Made by a program: the position numbers and the translations under genes
Notes under the pieces: generated by a model
Database searches by the model: none
Told to the model about the DNA's origin: nothing
Seen by the model: the letters and a program-made list of their open reading frames with translations, nothing else
Part shown: positions 46,517 through 54,563 of the stretch, one piece after another
Position numbering within the stretch: position 1 is the first letter of the stretch
How the letters are laid out: every line of letters starts with the position of its first letter
Origin: Cyanobacteria bacterium SBLK
Lineage (GTDB): Bacteria; Cyanobacteriota; Cyanobacteriia; Cyanobacteriales; Spirulinaceae
Direction of reading: 5' to 3'
Assembly (NCBI GenBank): GCA_017746715.1
Contig: JAGHZQ010000004.1
Span: forward strand, 1-61,365
Length of the DNA: 61,365 nt

Positions 46517-48786
46517 CGATCGGACGCATATTTATTCACGGTAATTCCGCCGGAGTTTTCTCCTAAATTGAGGACTTCAGCATTGAATACGCCACCACTA
46601 ATACTGATTGATTTATCGTTGGACATGGTTTTAGAGAGGATTGATTGAATGTTTTTGAGATTGCGATCGCGCTTTTCAGGACGATCTGAGAAAAAACGGG
46701 TAGGTTCGATATCATCGATTAATCCTGAAATTTCTACATCGAGGTAAGGTTTATTTCCGCATTCAATTGTTCTTTTCTTGTTTGAGATTCGTTCTATTAG
46801 TTTATCGTAAATATAAAAGTGGGGATTTTGGCTACCTTTACAAGCGGTGCAGTTACAGGGAACGAGGGTATTGTATTTGAGGCGTTCGTAAGTTTTGTGA
46901 ATTTTGCCGAGTTCGTGGCGAATAGTGGTGAGGAGATCGCGCCTGCGATCGCCACAAACCCGAATGCGAATTTCGTTGCGATGATAGAGTTCGATAACTT
47001 CAGCACGAGCATAGTTTTGACTGAGAATAACGCCTGTTTTCCAGACGCAAGTTTGATCTTCAATCCATTCGTGCATCTCGACAATAAAACGGGTTAGAAT
47101 CCCTTTGGGCATAAATTCGTAGGAGTAGCGCAAGAGAAGATTATCGGTTTCAGTCCAAGTGTATTCGGGTGAATTTAAGCTGAGGAGTTGCGGCGCAATA
47201 TAGTTATTGGGACTGCTCGGAATTTCATAGCAAAGTTTGAAATTCATCATCAATCGTAACAGTTCCGGACGCATGATAGCATATTGTTCTTCATGCCAGA
47301 TTTCGGCGAGATCGTCGCGATTAAAGTGTCCAAGATTTTGAATGATTTTAGGATTGTCGAGAACTCGGTAAACTGAATCAGTTCCCCAAGTCGGTTTAAG
47401 GATGACGGTTTTGCGAAGAAGATCGTCTTCTTGAAAATGCAGACAAACGCCAAGATCGTGAAGATACTCGCTAAGCTGCATTTTATCTTCGTAATTTTCA
47501 AAGCCATTTTCTTGGCAAATTTCAAGATATTTTTCTAAGGTAATATAATTATAAGGATTTGTTTCAAGGGCTTTGCGAACGTCAATCCAAGTTTTAGGAA
47601 GTGTATCGCCAACATGAGGCAATGAGGTAATATAATGCTCGATAGCTTGTTTAATTTCTGATAAGCCGCGATTGTCAGCGAGGTTACTCGATAGAACTTC
47701 TTTCAAATTGAGAAATTCCCCTCGTAATTGCCGTTCATCGATATCTCGTTTGCGGTCTTGTTTCTCATTTTTTATGATGAGAATTGGGCTAGTTTCGCTC
47801 AGCAGATCGACAACATTTAGCCAGTAAAAAAAATCGGTATCTTCTTTACGACTATCGGCAACTAAAATATAAAGCGAACGTTTGGTGAGAAAAAATTGAT
47901 GAGTCGCGTGATAAATTTCTTGTCCGCCAAAATCCCAAATATTAACAGTAAATTCGCGATCGCCTTTCCAGGGAAATGTCCAGCGAATAATATCAATTCC
48001 CTCTGTCGATTGTTCGGTAGAAACTAGCTCGTATTTTTCATTTTCAATCTTTTTAGCAAGAGTTGTTTTTCCTGCACCTCCTTCCCCCACGATTAAGAGT
48101 TTGGCTTCGTAAATGCGATCGATTCCTTTCCTTGAAAGTTGGCGATAATAACGAGGGATATCTTTTGCTGCATTGATAGGCTCATTGAGATATTTGTGTA
48201 TTTCTGGAGGAAGTGTATCGAGTCGATTGTCTCTCAGATCGAGAAATTGAAGAGAGGTAAGCTGTTCAATTTCTGAAGGAAGTTCATTGATTTGATTGTC
48301 GCTAAGATTAAGATAGTAAAGAGAGGTAAGCTGTCCGATTTTTGAAGAAATATCACTGATTTTGTTATTATTAAGATAAAGATAGTGCAGAGAGATAAGG
48401 TGTTCAAGTTCTAAAGGAAATTTGCTGAGTTGATTTCTACTCAGATCGAGGGATTGAAGAGAGGTAAGCTGCCTGAGTCCTGAAGGCAAATCACTAATTT
48501 TATTGATACTACAATCTAGATATTTAAGAGAGGTAAGCTGTTCGAATTCTGAAGGAAATTTACTGATTTGATTGCTACAAAGATTGAGCGATTGGAGAGA
48601 GGTAAGCTGTCCTATTACTGAAGGTAACTCACTAATTTGATTTCTACTCAGATCGAGAGATTGGAGAGAAGTAAGCTGTCCTATTTCTGGCGGCAGTTTT
48701 TCTAATTCTTCCCAACTAAGGTTAAGAGATATTTGTTTTTCCTTTGCAGCTGTTTGAATGATTTCGAGCAATTTTTCTTGATTCAT
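46399..48786 (-). CDS. LRR-Roc-COR GTPase (ROCO protein), frameshifted tail
   Basis: A 795-residue frame. Residues 1-36 are helical, about 38-195 hold seven leucine-rich repeats (LPSEIEQLTSLQFLDLRDN type). A Roc GTPase follows: P-loop GEGGAGKTTL (near 233-242), switch DFGGQEIYHATHQFF near 282, NEKQD specificity motif near 335. The COR domain spans about 395-620, then zinc-like CNCTACKG and a beta segment SISGGVFNAEVLNLGENSGGI. From about residue 757 the frame (LANPSTRSHKP...) is not protein-like; the true tail lies one base out of frame (entry 46226-46516). ROCO proteins are signalling GTPases with unknown effectors. Confidence 0.85.
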   Translation of the reverse strand: MNQEKLLEIIQTAAKEKQISLNLSWEELEKLPPEIGQLTSLQSLDLSRNQISELPSVIGQLTSLQSLNLCSNQISKFPSEFEQLTSLKYLDCSINKISDLPSGLRQLTSLQSLDLSRNQLSKFPLELEHLISLHYLYLNNNKISDISSKIGQLTSLYYLNLSDNQINELPSEIEQLTSLQFLDLRDNRLDTLPPEIHKYLNEPINAAKDIPRYYRQLSRKGIDRIYEAKLLIVGEGGAGKTTLAKKIENEKYELVSTEQSTEGIDIIRWTFPWKGDREFTVNIWDFGGQEIYHATHQFFLTKRSLYILVADSRKEDTDFFYWLNVVDLLSETSPILIIKNEKQDRKRDIDERQLRGEFLNLKEVLSSNLADNRGLSEIKQAIEHYITSLPHVGDTLPKTWIDVRKALETNPYNYITLEKYLEICQENGFENYEDKMQLSEYLHDLGVCLHFQEDDLLRKTVILKPTWGTDSVYRVLDNPKIIQNLGHFNRDDLAEIWHEEQYAIMRPELLRLMMNFKLCYEIPSSPNNYIAPQLLSLNSPEYTWTETDNLLLRYSYEFMPKGILTRFIVEMHEWIEDQTCVWKTGVILSQNYARAEVIELYHRNEIRIRVCGDRRRDLLTTIRHELGKIHKTYERLKYNTLVPCNCTACKGSQNPHFYIYDKLIERISNKKRTIECGNKPYLDVEISGLIDDIEPTRFFSDRPEKRDRNLKNIQSILSKTMSNDKSISISGGVFNAEVLNLGENSGGITVNKYASDRDLANPSTRSHKPSKNSRKFTPQPTNEKSKGLSKQKSRK

Positions 48787-48838
48787 AGTTTATCTTTGGC
48801 GCGCTCGCCTTATTTCTAAGTTGCTTTATCATTATTTA

Positions 48839-48928
48839 TTATCTATATTGTCTACTGCCAAGATCGAGATGTAGTTCTTTAACATCTAAATTTTTTTCGA
48901 TAATCTTAATCAACTCTTGTTTATTCAT
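48839..48928 (-). pseudogene. Relic of a second LRR-protein N-terminus
   Basis: A 29-codon frame (MNKQELIKIIEKNLDVKELHLDLGSRQYR) upstream of the ROCO gene on the same strand resembles its start (MNQEKLLEIIQTAAKE). It stops where leucine-rich repeats would begin, suggesting a decayed duplicate. Confidence 0.45.
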
Positions 48929-48979
48929 TACTTATTTTTCCATCAGATTATTCTACTTCTTGATTTTGTCAACGGTAAA

Positions 48980-49279
48980 TTATTCTCTATCTGAAAATAG
49001 AGACTGTAAATCTTGATATCCACTTGCAATCTTAACTACGTTAATCCCCTCCTCTTGTGGATAGTAAAAAATAATGTAATTGTTCACAATAAATCCTCGT
49101 AAACCCGGAGCAAATTGTTCATAGCTTTTTCCCATATTTGGAAAATTTGCAACTGATTTACACTTTTGACGAATCTTGTCAAAAAGTTTACTTGCTGCTC
49201 TAGGATCATTTTCTGCAATGTAACTGCAAATAGCATCCAAATCTCGAATAGCCTTATCTGAAAAAGAATAATAGCTCAT
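48980..49279 (-). CDS. parE: ParE/RelE-family toxin
   Basis: A 99-residue protein with the ParE layout: YSFSDKAIRDLDAICSYIAENDPRAASKLFDKI, then FPNMGKSYEQFAPGLRGFIVNNYIIFYYPQEEGINVVKIASGYQDL. ParE-type members poison gyrase, RelE-type cut mRNA; the R-G-F-x-V-x-x-Y-I-I-F-Y-Y pattern favours ParE-like. It overlaps its antitoxin gene by 4 nt. Confidence 0.85.
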   Translation of the reverse strand: MSYYSFSDKAIRDLDAICSYIAENDPRAASKLFDKIRQKCKSVANFPNMGKSYEQFAPGLRGFIVNNYIIFYYPQEEGINVVKIASGYQDLQSLFSDRE

Positions 49280-49545
49280 TCTTCCAGACCAAACTCATTG
49301 CGTAACCTTTCTTGAAGCCTTTCAAAAACAATCTCCCCATCTGTTACCTTACCTTGCCTCATTTCTTCAGTTCCCACTAAAATTTCTTTTCTTAATTCTT
49401 CGAGTTGCATTTCCTTTTGTTGACGATCGCGCATTTCCAACAGTTTCAAACCTTCCGCGATCGCATCTTCGGGAGTCCGATAATGTCCCGATTGAATTTG
49501 AGAACGAACAAACCGTTCTTGTTCCGATGTTAAAGTAACTTGCAT
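49276..49545 (-). CDS. parD: ParD-like antitoxin
   Basis: An 89-residue protein: MQVTLTSEQERFVRSQIQSGHYRTPEDAIAEGLKLLEMRD is the ribbon-helix-helix DNA-binding start of ParD, followed by an acidic, disordered toxin-binding tail (EEMRQGKVTDGEIVFERLQERL). It lies upstream of the toxin gene with a 4-nt overlap. Confidence 0.88.
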   Translation of the reverse strand: MQVTLTSEQERFVRSQIQSGHYRTPEDAIAEGLKLLEMRDRQQKEMQLEELRKEILVGTEEMRQGKVTDGEIVFERLQERLRNEFGLEE

Positions 49546-49700
49546 AGAACCGCTTTCCTAACCTCAAACATCATTATATCTCGACCTTCACAAGGTTAGC
49601 AGTACAAATCATCAACCCGAAACGACAAAACGATCTAAAATAGTGTTAAAAGCGATCGCAATTAACCATCCAAACTATCAACATCCCGATCGCACTGCGA

Positions 49701-49949
49701 TTAGCGATCGCCATCCAACTCCGCAAAATCCCCCTCAAATTCTTCCCCTTCCTTCCTCACACCCAAAAAATCCATCAAACGTGCAACCCGATCGCCTTCC
49801 GAGAACCGCATGGGAACCGGATCGGAAGAAGAAATAGGCGATCGCTCTGGAATCTCCGCAATTTCAATTGTTACAGTTTGTCCGTCGGGAATATCCAGCG
49901 CTTCGTGAAGCTCTAAAAAGTTCCCTTTTTTAACGGCGATAACTTTCAT
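49701..49949 (-). CDS. AF2212/DUF104-like small antitoxin, no adjacent toxin
   Basis: An 82-residue protein from MKVIAVKKGNFLELHEALDIPDGQTVTIEI, with GGGAG seven bases before the ATG. The beta-rich opening and LPDGQ-like turn recall AF2212-type or AbrB/MazE antitoxins. The tail is acidic (EGEEFEGDFAELDGD). No PIN gene is found downstream (49546-49700 is spacer), so it seems an orphan. Family assignment is weak. Confidence 0.5.
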   Translation of the reverse strand: MKVIAVKKGNFLELHEALDIPDGQTVTIEIAEIPERSPISSSDPVPMRFSEGDRVARLMDFLGVRKEGEEFEGDFAELDGDR

Positions 49950-50098
49950 GATGCACTCCCCTACTATTTTTTTCATTATAACCGAAAGCCTTATGTTCCG
50001 CGATCGCATCTCCCAAATCCTATTCAATCCGTCGCGAGAGTATATTTTTCAGGCTCTCATCGTGCTACACTTTTATAAACCGACCAACAATTTGAGCA

Positions 50099-50353
50099 AT
50101 GAAAATCGTTTCCTTTAACGAAGCAAAGAATAAACTCAAAACCATCTTAGATCGAGTCGTGAATGATGCTGACTACACCGTTATTACCCGCTCGGATGCC
50201 GACGATGCTGTAGTGATGTCTCTCCAGTATTTTAATAGCTTACTGGAAACCGTTTATTTATTGAAATCCCCAGCAAATGCCGCTCATTTAGAGCGTTCCA
50301 TTGCCCAATACAAACAAGGTCAGGTCCTAGAGAACAACTTATTAGATGACTAA
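50099..50353 (+). CDS. yefM: YefM-like (Phd/YefM) antitoxin
   Basis: An 84-residue protein: MKIVSFNEAKNKLKTILDRVVNDADYTVITRSDADDAVVMSLQYFNSLLETVYLLKSPANAAHL is the YefM/Phd fold. It binds DNA at its own promoter and holds YoeB. The stop overlaps the next start by 8 nt. Confidence 0.92.
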   Translation: MKIVSFNEAKNKLKTILDRVVNDADYTVITRSDADDAVVMSLQYFNSLLETVYLLKSPANAAHLERSIAQYKQGQVLENNLLDD

Positions 50354-50615
50354 TCGGAAATTAGCATGGACGGATGAGGCATGGAAAGACTATATTTATT
50401 GGCAAAGTCAAGATAAAAAGACACTGAAACGAATCAATAAACTCATTAAAGAAACAAAAAACTTGCCTTTTGAAGGAATTGGCAAACCCGAACCCTTAAA
50501 AGAAAATTTATCGGGATTTTGGTCGCGTCGTATCGATGATACTCATCGTCTTGTCTATGCCGTGGATGATGATTACTTAACAATCATTTCTTGCCGCTAT
50601 CATTATGAAATATAG
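50346..50615 (+). CDS. yoeB: YoeB/Txe mRNA interferase toxin
   Basis: An 89-residue toxin: LAWTDEAWKDYIYWQSQDKKTLKRINKLIKE, G-I-G-K-P-E-P-L-K and SGFWSRRIDDTHRLVYAVDDDYLTIISCRYHY; the E/R/H-Y catalytic set is present (Glu in GKPEPL, Arg in SRRI, C-terminal His-Tyr). It cuts mRNA at ribosomal A sites. Intact partner upstream. Confidence 0.93.
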   Translation: MTNRKLAWTDEAWKDYIYWQSQDKKTLKRINKLIKETKNLPFEGIGKPEPLKENLSGFWSRRIDDTHRLVYAVDDDYLTIISCRYHYEI

Positions 50616-50640
50616 TTTTAGTTTTGCGCGATCGCTCTTC

Positions 50641-51051
50641 TCAACCATCCCGCAGCATCCAAACCAGAACCCCCAAAATCTGCTCTACTGGTGGTAGCAA
50701 ATAATCATTCAAATCGATCGCTACCGTTTGCCCTTCCAACTTCAAAAAACGCCAAACCGTCCCACTTGTTACCGTCCTGTAAATCGTCACCGAAAACTCC
50801 TCACCCGAAAACACGCTAATTTGTCCCTTAAGCTGGCGTTTCACCTCCAACAAAACCGGATTGATAATCCCCTCAGAACGCGCCTTCTCACTCCCCACCG
50901 CGATCGCCCAAGGAATATTTTCTTTCAAGGTTTCCGCAAGCAAAGAACTGGGATTAATGGGGGCAATCTCCGGAAAAAAGCGATCGCCTTCAACAATGTC
51001 TAACTGAAAATTATCTACCGCTTTCGCGATCGTAAATTGACGATAGGGCAT
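50641..51051 (-). CDS. Nuclease-like hypothetical protein with a probable internal deletion
   Basis: A 136-residue protein. The first 85 residues (FTIAKAVDNFQLDIVEGDRFFPEI..., SEKARSEGIINPVLLEVKRQLKGQISVFSGEEFSV) and the last 48 (TSGTVWRFLKLEGQTVAIDLNDYLLPP...ILGVLVWML) agree with a widespread cyanobacterial family that I recall as about 195-200 residues. In that family the middle carries an I-V-E-A-K-K segment, the core of a PD-(D/E)XK-type site, between FSGE-F-V and V-x-T-G-x-x-W. Here FSGEEFSV joins directly to TIYRTVTSGTVW, so about 60 residues seem missing in frame. The fold may be dead or regulatory. The family recollection is from memory. Confidence 0.6.
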   Translation of the reverse strand: MPYRQFTIAKAVDNFQLDIVEGDRFFPEIAPINPSSLLAETLKENIPWAIAVGSEKARSEGIINPVLLEVKRQLKGQISVFSGEEFSVTIYRTVTSGTVWRFLKLEGQTVAIDLNDYLLPPVEQILGVLVWMLRDG

Positions 51052-51104
51052 CGAATTTTATCCCTTACAAATGTCAAAATAATTGAATAGCGATCGCACC
51101 GTCC

Positions 51105-51908
51105 CTATGCCTCATATTGCCGAACCTCCTCCAAAGACATTCCCAACGCCTCCGCAATTTGTGCCGCACTCAACCCCATCCCTCGTAACTTAGGTATGGC
51201 CTCCCGTTGCGATCGCTCTGCCCGTTCTGCGCGTTCCGTTCCCGTCGGTAACAAATTACCCTCTAAATCCCACCAACGCAACCAAACTTGCAATTGATTT
51301 TGATAACTTCCCTCCCATAATCCTAACGCTACCTCCATTCGCCCGATGGGATAATGACCGCGATCGTTAGGGGCAAGTTGGCGATAGATGCCATCCATGA
51401 GACGATAAACCTCTAAACGATTCTCGCCGATAACATAGATTCCGTAATAAGGAATGCGGATAATTTGCTCGTAAACCCAGAACTTCCCAGGTTTAATCGT
51501 TTTTCCAGAAGGCGATCGCGATAAAGGCGTTCGATCCCTTTCCTCCGAACCATCGCCACTGGCAAATTCCAAGGCAATTAACGGCGCAATATGTTCTCGC
51601 CAAATGACGTAAGAACGGCGAATTTGCCCGTCAAACAAGGGTGGAACATTGGGAACGTAAAACCAATCAGGCGCTTCTGCACCCCGTTCCGGGGGATCCG
51701 TCTCCCGCCAATAAATACCGCTATCCTGACCAATCGCATACTGTCCGTCAGGATGCAACCGTTGTAAAACCGATCCCAGAGAATCCGTCAGGAGAATGCT
51801 TTGAGGGTGTTCTTGAAAATTATTCACAAAAGTCCCATCCTCCGCGGGTAACTGAGTATGGTCGGGAAAAGGCGGCGGTAAAATAACGCGATCGATACTT
51901 TGTGTCAT
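51105..51908 (-). CDS. Uma2 family endonuclease-like protein 3, long form
   Basis: A 267-residue member. PDWFYVPNVPP, IAPLIALEFASGDGSEERD and GKFWVYEQIIRIPYYGIYVIGENRLEVYRLMDGIYRQL are the family core with Asp, Glu and an Lys-containing helix. The C-terminus adds a charged helix (GTERAERAERSQREA) and a small helix-turn-helix-like end (GLSAAQIAEALGMSLEEVRQYE) that may bind DNA. It lies next to the shortened nuclease-like gene on the same strand. Confidence 0.85.
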   Translation of the reverse strand: MTQSIDRVILPPPFPDHTQLPAEDGTFVNNFQEHPQSILLTDSLGSVLQRLHPDGQYAIGQDSGIYWRETDPPERGAEAPDWFYVPNVPPLFDGQIRRSYVIWREHIAPLIALEFASGDGSEERDRTPLSRSPSGKTIKPGKFWVYEQIIRIPYYGIYVIGENRLEVYRLMDGIYRQLAPNDRGHYPIGRMEVALGLWEGSYQNQLQVWLRWWDLEGNLLPTGTERAERAERSQREAIPKLRGMGLSAAQIAEALGMSLEEVRQYEA

Positions 51909-52075
51909 GGTTGCAAGAACGAACGATCTCTACCCAATTGTATCAAGGCACAGAAAAGGCCAAAACAAAAAATTTGCAGCGCGCGATCGCCCTTTACCGC
52001 AAAAACGCGCATTTATCTAAAGATAAGGAGGAGAGAGGGCCAAAAGTTTTTACAATGAAATAATGTTATAGGGGG

Positions 52076-53224
52076 ATGTTAACCGTGCTGTTATCGAAAG
52101 GCTGTGAAATCGAACTCTACACGGGTTCGCCACAAGGGGATATCGTCGGACTATCTGACAAAATTGCCAAAGACTTACACGGCTTTGTGCGGGAACCCGA
52201 TAGCCGCAACGTAGAATATACCACCGCTCCTTATTGCTGTTACGATCGCCTCCTCTGCGCCCTAGTTCGTCCCAGACAACGCCTGCGAACCTACCTACGA
52301 TCGCTCGGAGACTATACCATTATCCCCGGCAGCACCCTTTCCCTTGGAGACAGCCAGCAGTTCTATCGCTCCGACCCGGAAAATCCTTATCATACCTATA
52401 TCGAGCAGACTTACCACACCACAGTCGTCACCGCCAGCATCCATATTAATATCGGCATTTCCGACCCAGAAACCTTAATGCGAGCCTGTCGCCTGTTGCG
52501 AATGGAGGCTCATCTCTATTTAGCTTTGAGTGCTTCCTCGCCCTTTTTGGATGGCAAAATGACCGGCTATCATTCCACTCGGTGGGGAATGTTCCCGAAA
52601 ACTCCCGCTCGCGTCCCTCTCTTTGAAAATCACGAACATTATATAAGGTGGACCGAAGAGCAATTAGCCATCGGAACCATGCAAAACGTCCGGCATCTCT
52701 GGCTATCCGTGCGCCCCAACGGCGATCGCCGTCCTTATAATCTCAATCGTCTCGAACTGCGAATTTGCGATCTGGTTATCGATCCCATTGCCCTCCTAGC
52801 AATCGTCGCTTTCCTCGAAACACGCCTATTGCAACTACAAGAACAACCCGAGCTCGATCCCCTGATTTCCAGTTCTTTCAGCGCAGAAGAACTGATGGAG
52901 CTTGCCGATACCAACGAAGCCGCCGTCGCTCGCAACAGCTTGGATGCTAAATTGCAACACTGGCAAGACGGGAGAACCCTTTCTGCCCGAGAGTGGATCG
53001 AAGAACTCTACAGCGAAAATAGCCTCCTCGCCAAACAACAGGGATTGAGTTGTTTTCTGTCTCCCCTCCGCAAAATCCTCCGAGAAGGCAATACCGCTCA
53101 ACAATGGCTCGCTCAATGCGATCGCGGATTATCGCCCCGAGAAGTTATCGTCAGCAGCATTCAAGAAGCCGAAAAGCGGGAACGAGAATTAGAGGATAAA
53201 CTCTGCCAGCAAATAGCAGCTTGA
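52076..53224 (+). CDS. gshA: Cyanobacterial-type glutamate-cysteine ligase
   Basis: A 382-residue enzyme for the first step of glutathione synthesis (gamma-glutamylcysteine from Glu, Cys and ATP). The opening LLSKGCEIELYTGSPQGDIVGLSDKIA and later PDSRNVEYTTAPYCCYDRLL, LPGST-like PGSTLSLGD, TVVTASIHINIG and YHSTRWGMFP match the cyanobacterial family, which is distinct from enterobacterial GshA. The ATG at 52076 or a GTG at 52085 could start it. Length is normal. Confidence 0.9.
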   Translation: MLTVLLSKGCEIELYTGSPQGDIVGLSDKIAKDLHGFVREPDSRNVEYTTAPYCCYDRLLCALVRPRQRLRTYLRSLGDYTIIPGSTLSLGDSQQFYRSDPENPYHTYIEQTYHTTVVTASIHINIGISDPETLMRACRLLRMEAHLYLALSASSPFLDGKMTGYHSTRWGMFPKTPARVPLFENHEHYIRWTEEQLAIGTMQNVRHLWLSVRPNGDRRPYNLNRLELRICDLVIDPIALLAIVAFLETRLLQLQEQPELDPLISSSFSAEELMELADTNEAAVARNSLDAKLQHWQDGRTLSAREWIEELYSENSLLAKQQGLSCFLSPLRKILREGNTAQQWLAQCDRGLSPREVIVSSIQEAEKRERELEDKLCQQIAA

Positions 53225-53496
53225 GGTAATGCGATCGTTCGCTATTCAAACAAACCGAAGGATGGTTGCAATTTGCTTATCGGGTGAATAAAGATAAACT
53301 GATGATTTGAGACTTGACTTTTTTCTCTCTTTATTGTTTATTTTTTACTTTTTGCAAACAAACTCAAACCTCTCGATGTTGTTATTCGCGTCACAAGACT
53401 TTACAAATACTAATCAATCGTCAATCGCGATCTCCTTGGTAAAATTGGCAATTTCTTTCCGTTTAAGTATTTCTTTCCAGTAATTAATCCGTTTCC

Positions 53497-53979
53497 ATGC
53501 CGAAAATCGTTCTCGTTCATCCCCAAATTCCCCCAAACACGGGCAATATTGCCAGAACTTGCGCTGCAACTGGAACGCAACTTCATTTAGTCGCCCCTCT
53601 CGGCTTTGAAATTAGCGATCGCCGTCTCAAGCGAGCGGGTTTGGATTACTGGCCTTATGTAGACGTTCATTACCACGCAGATATCGATCGCTTTGCCGCG
53701 TTTTGTTTGGCGGAGGGGGGACGAACCCTCGGCTTTAGCGTTCGCGGCGATCGCAATTATACCGAGTTTGCTTTTTGCGAGGACGATTGGCTGCTCTTTG
53801 GAAGCGAAACCTCCGGTTTACCCCCTCGGGTTCTTGACAAATGTAGCGAAACGTTATACATACCCATGTTCCAGCAGGGGGTTCGGAGTTTGAATTTAGC
53901 GAACAGCGTCGCGATCGCTTTGTTTGAAGCCCGCAGGCAATTAGGACATCTTCGCTCTATCAGTCAAGGATCGGCTTGA
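53497..53979 (+). CDS. trmL: tRNA (cytidine(34)-2'-O)-methyltransferase
   Basis: A 160-residue SPOUT enzyme that methylates the wobble ribose of tRNA-Leu. The trefoil-knot motifs are present: QIPPNTGNIARTCAATGTQLHLV (7-29), LLFGSETSGLPPRVL (near 105) and PMFQQGVRSLNLANSVAIALFEA (near 127). Full length. The preceding 270 bp has no other gene. Confidence 0.93.
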   Translation: MPKIVLVHPQIPPNTGNIARTCAATGTQLHLVAPLGFEISDRRLKRAGLDYWPYVDVHYHADIDRFAAFCLAEGGRTLGFSVRGDRNYTEFAFCEDDWLLFGSETSGLPPRVLDKCSETLYIPMFQQGVRSLNLANSVAIALFEARRQLGHLRSISQGSA

Positions 53980-54563
53980 GGGAGAAAATATCATATTACT
54001 TTATTATTTTGGAGCGATTTATTAACTGTTTGGGACACAATGCTTTATTGTCGTGGGTTTTCAGAAAATTTATCGTATTTGAATAATTATTGTATCGCTT
54101 AATCGTTATTAAACAATTTTGTCAGAATAGAGTCTGGTCTCGTGAGAAATGTCAAAATTGAGAAAAAAGAAAAGACGATTCAGTATCCTTAGATACAAAA
54201 TTTCCAGAATTGAATAAGAAATTTCTATAATCCCTCTTTTCGAGACTTGTCGATTTTTGCTAAGTTGGCGTAGAGTAATCATCAACCTCGTATCCATGCA
54301 GGACATAAGCTACTCGGCTCGTTTCGATCCGGACAGCAGCGTTGAGGCCGGGTAAGTTATTCCAATGCTTCCCTCTCAACTGCATCAAAAAAAAGTTGAC
54401 TTGTTTGGAAAAGCAGAGTAATCTACCAAGGTCACTCAGTTCGCCAAACCGTCAGCGATCGCGATCGCACTTTTTTAGGAACAATAGCAGCACTTTATAC
54501 AAGTAAACGCAATTGTTTTCCGCACTATAAAGTTAAGTCGCTCATTACACTAGGAGGTCGTTG
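53980..54563. other. Long spacer before the LysM/M23 gene
   Basis: A 584-bp stretch with no convincing ORF on either strand. It ends with AGGAGG six bases before a TTG start. It contains a GC-richer segment (about 54325-54360, CGGCTC...GGCCGGG) that may fold, but it does not match a riboswitch I know. Confidence 0.4.

Noticed and set aside
46510..46530. Programmed frameshift in the ROCO gene
   Set aside because: No slippery heptamer or downstream structure is apparent; mutation or read error is simpler.
54250..54560. Possible c-di-AMP (ydaO-type) riboswitch before the M23 gene, a common setting in cyanobacteria
   Set aside because: The expected conserved blocks (GGGTGAATC-like and the full CCGTCAGCTAAC segment) are not found; only an isolated CCGTCAGC occurs.
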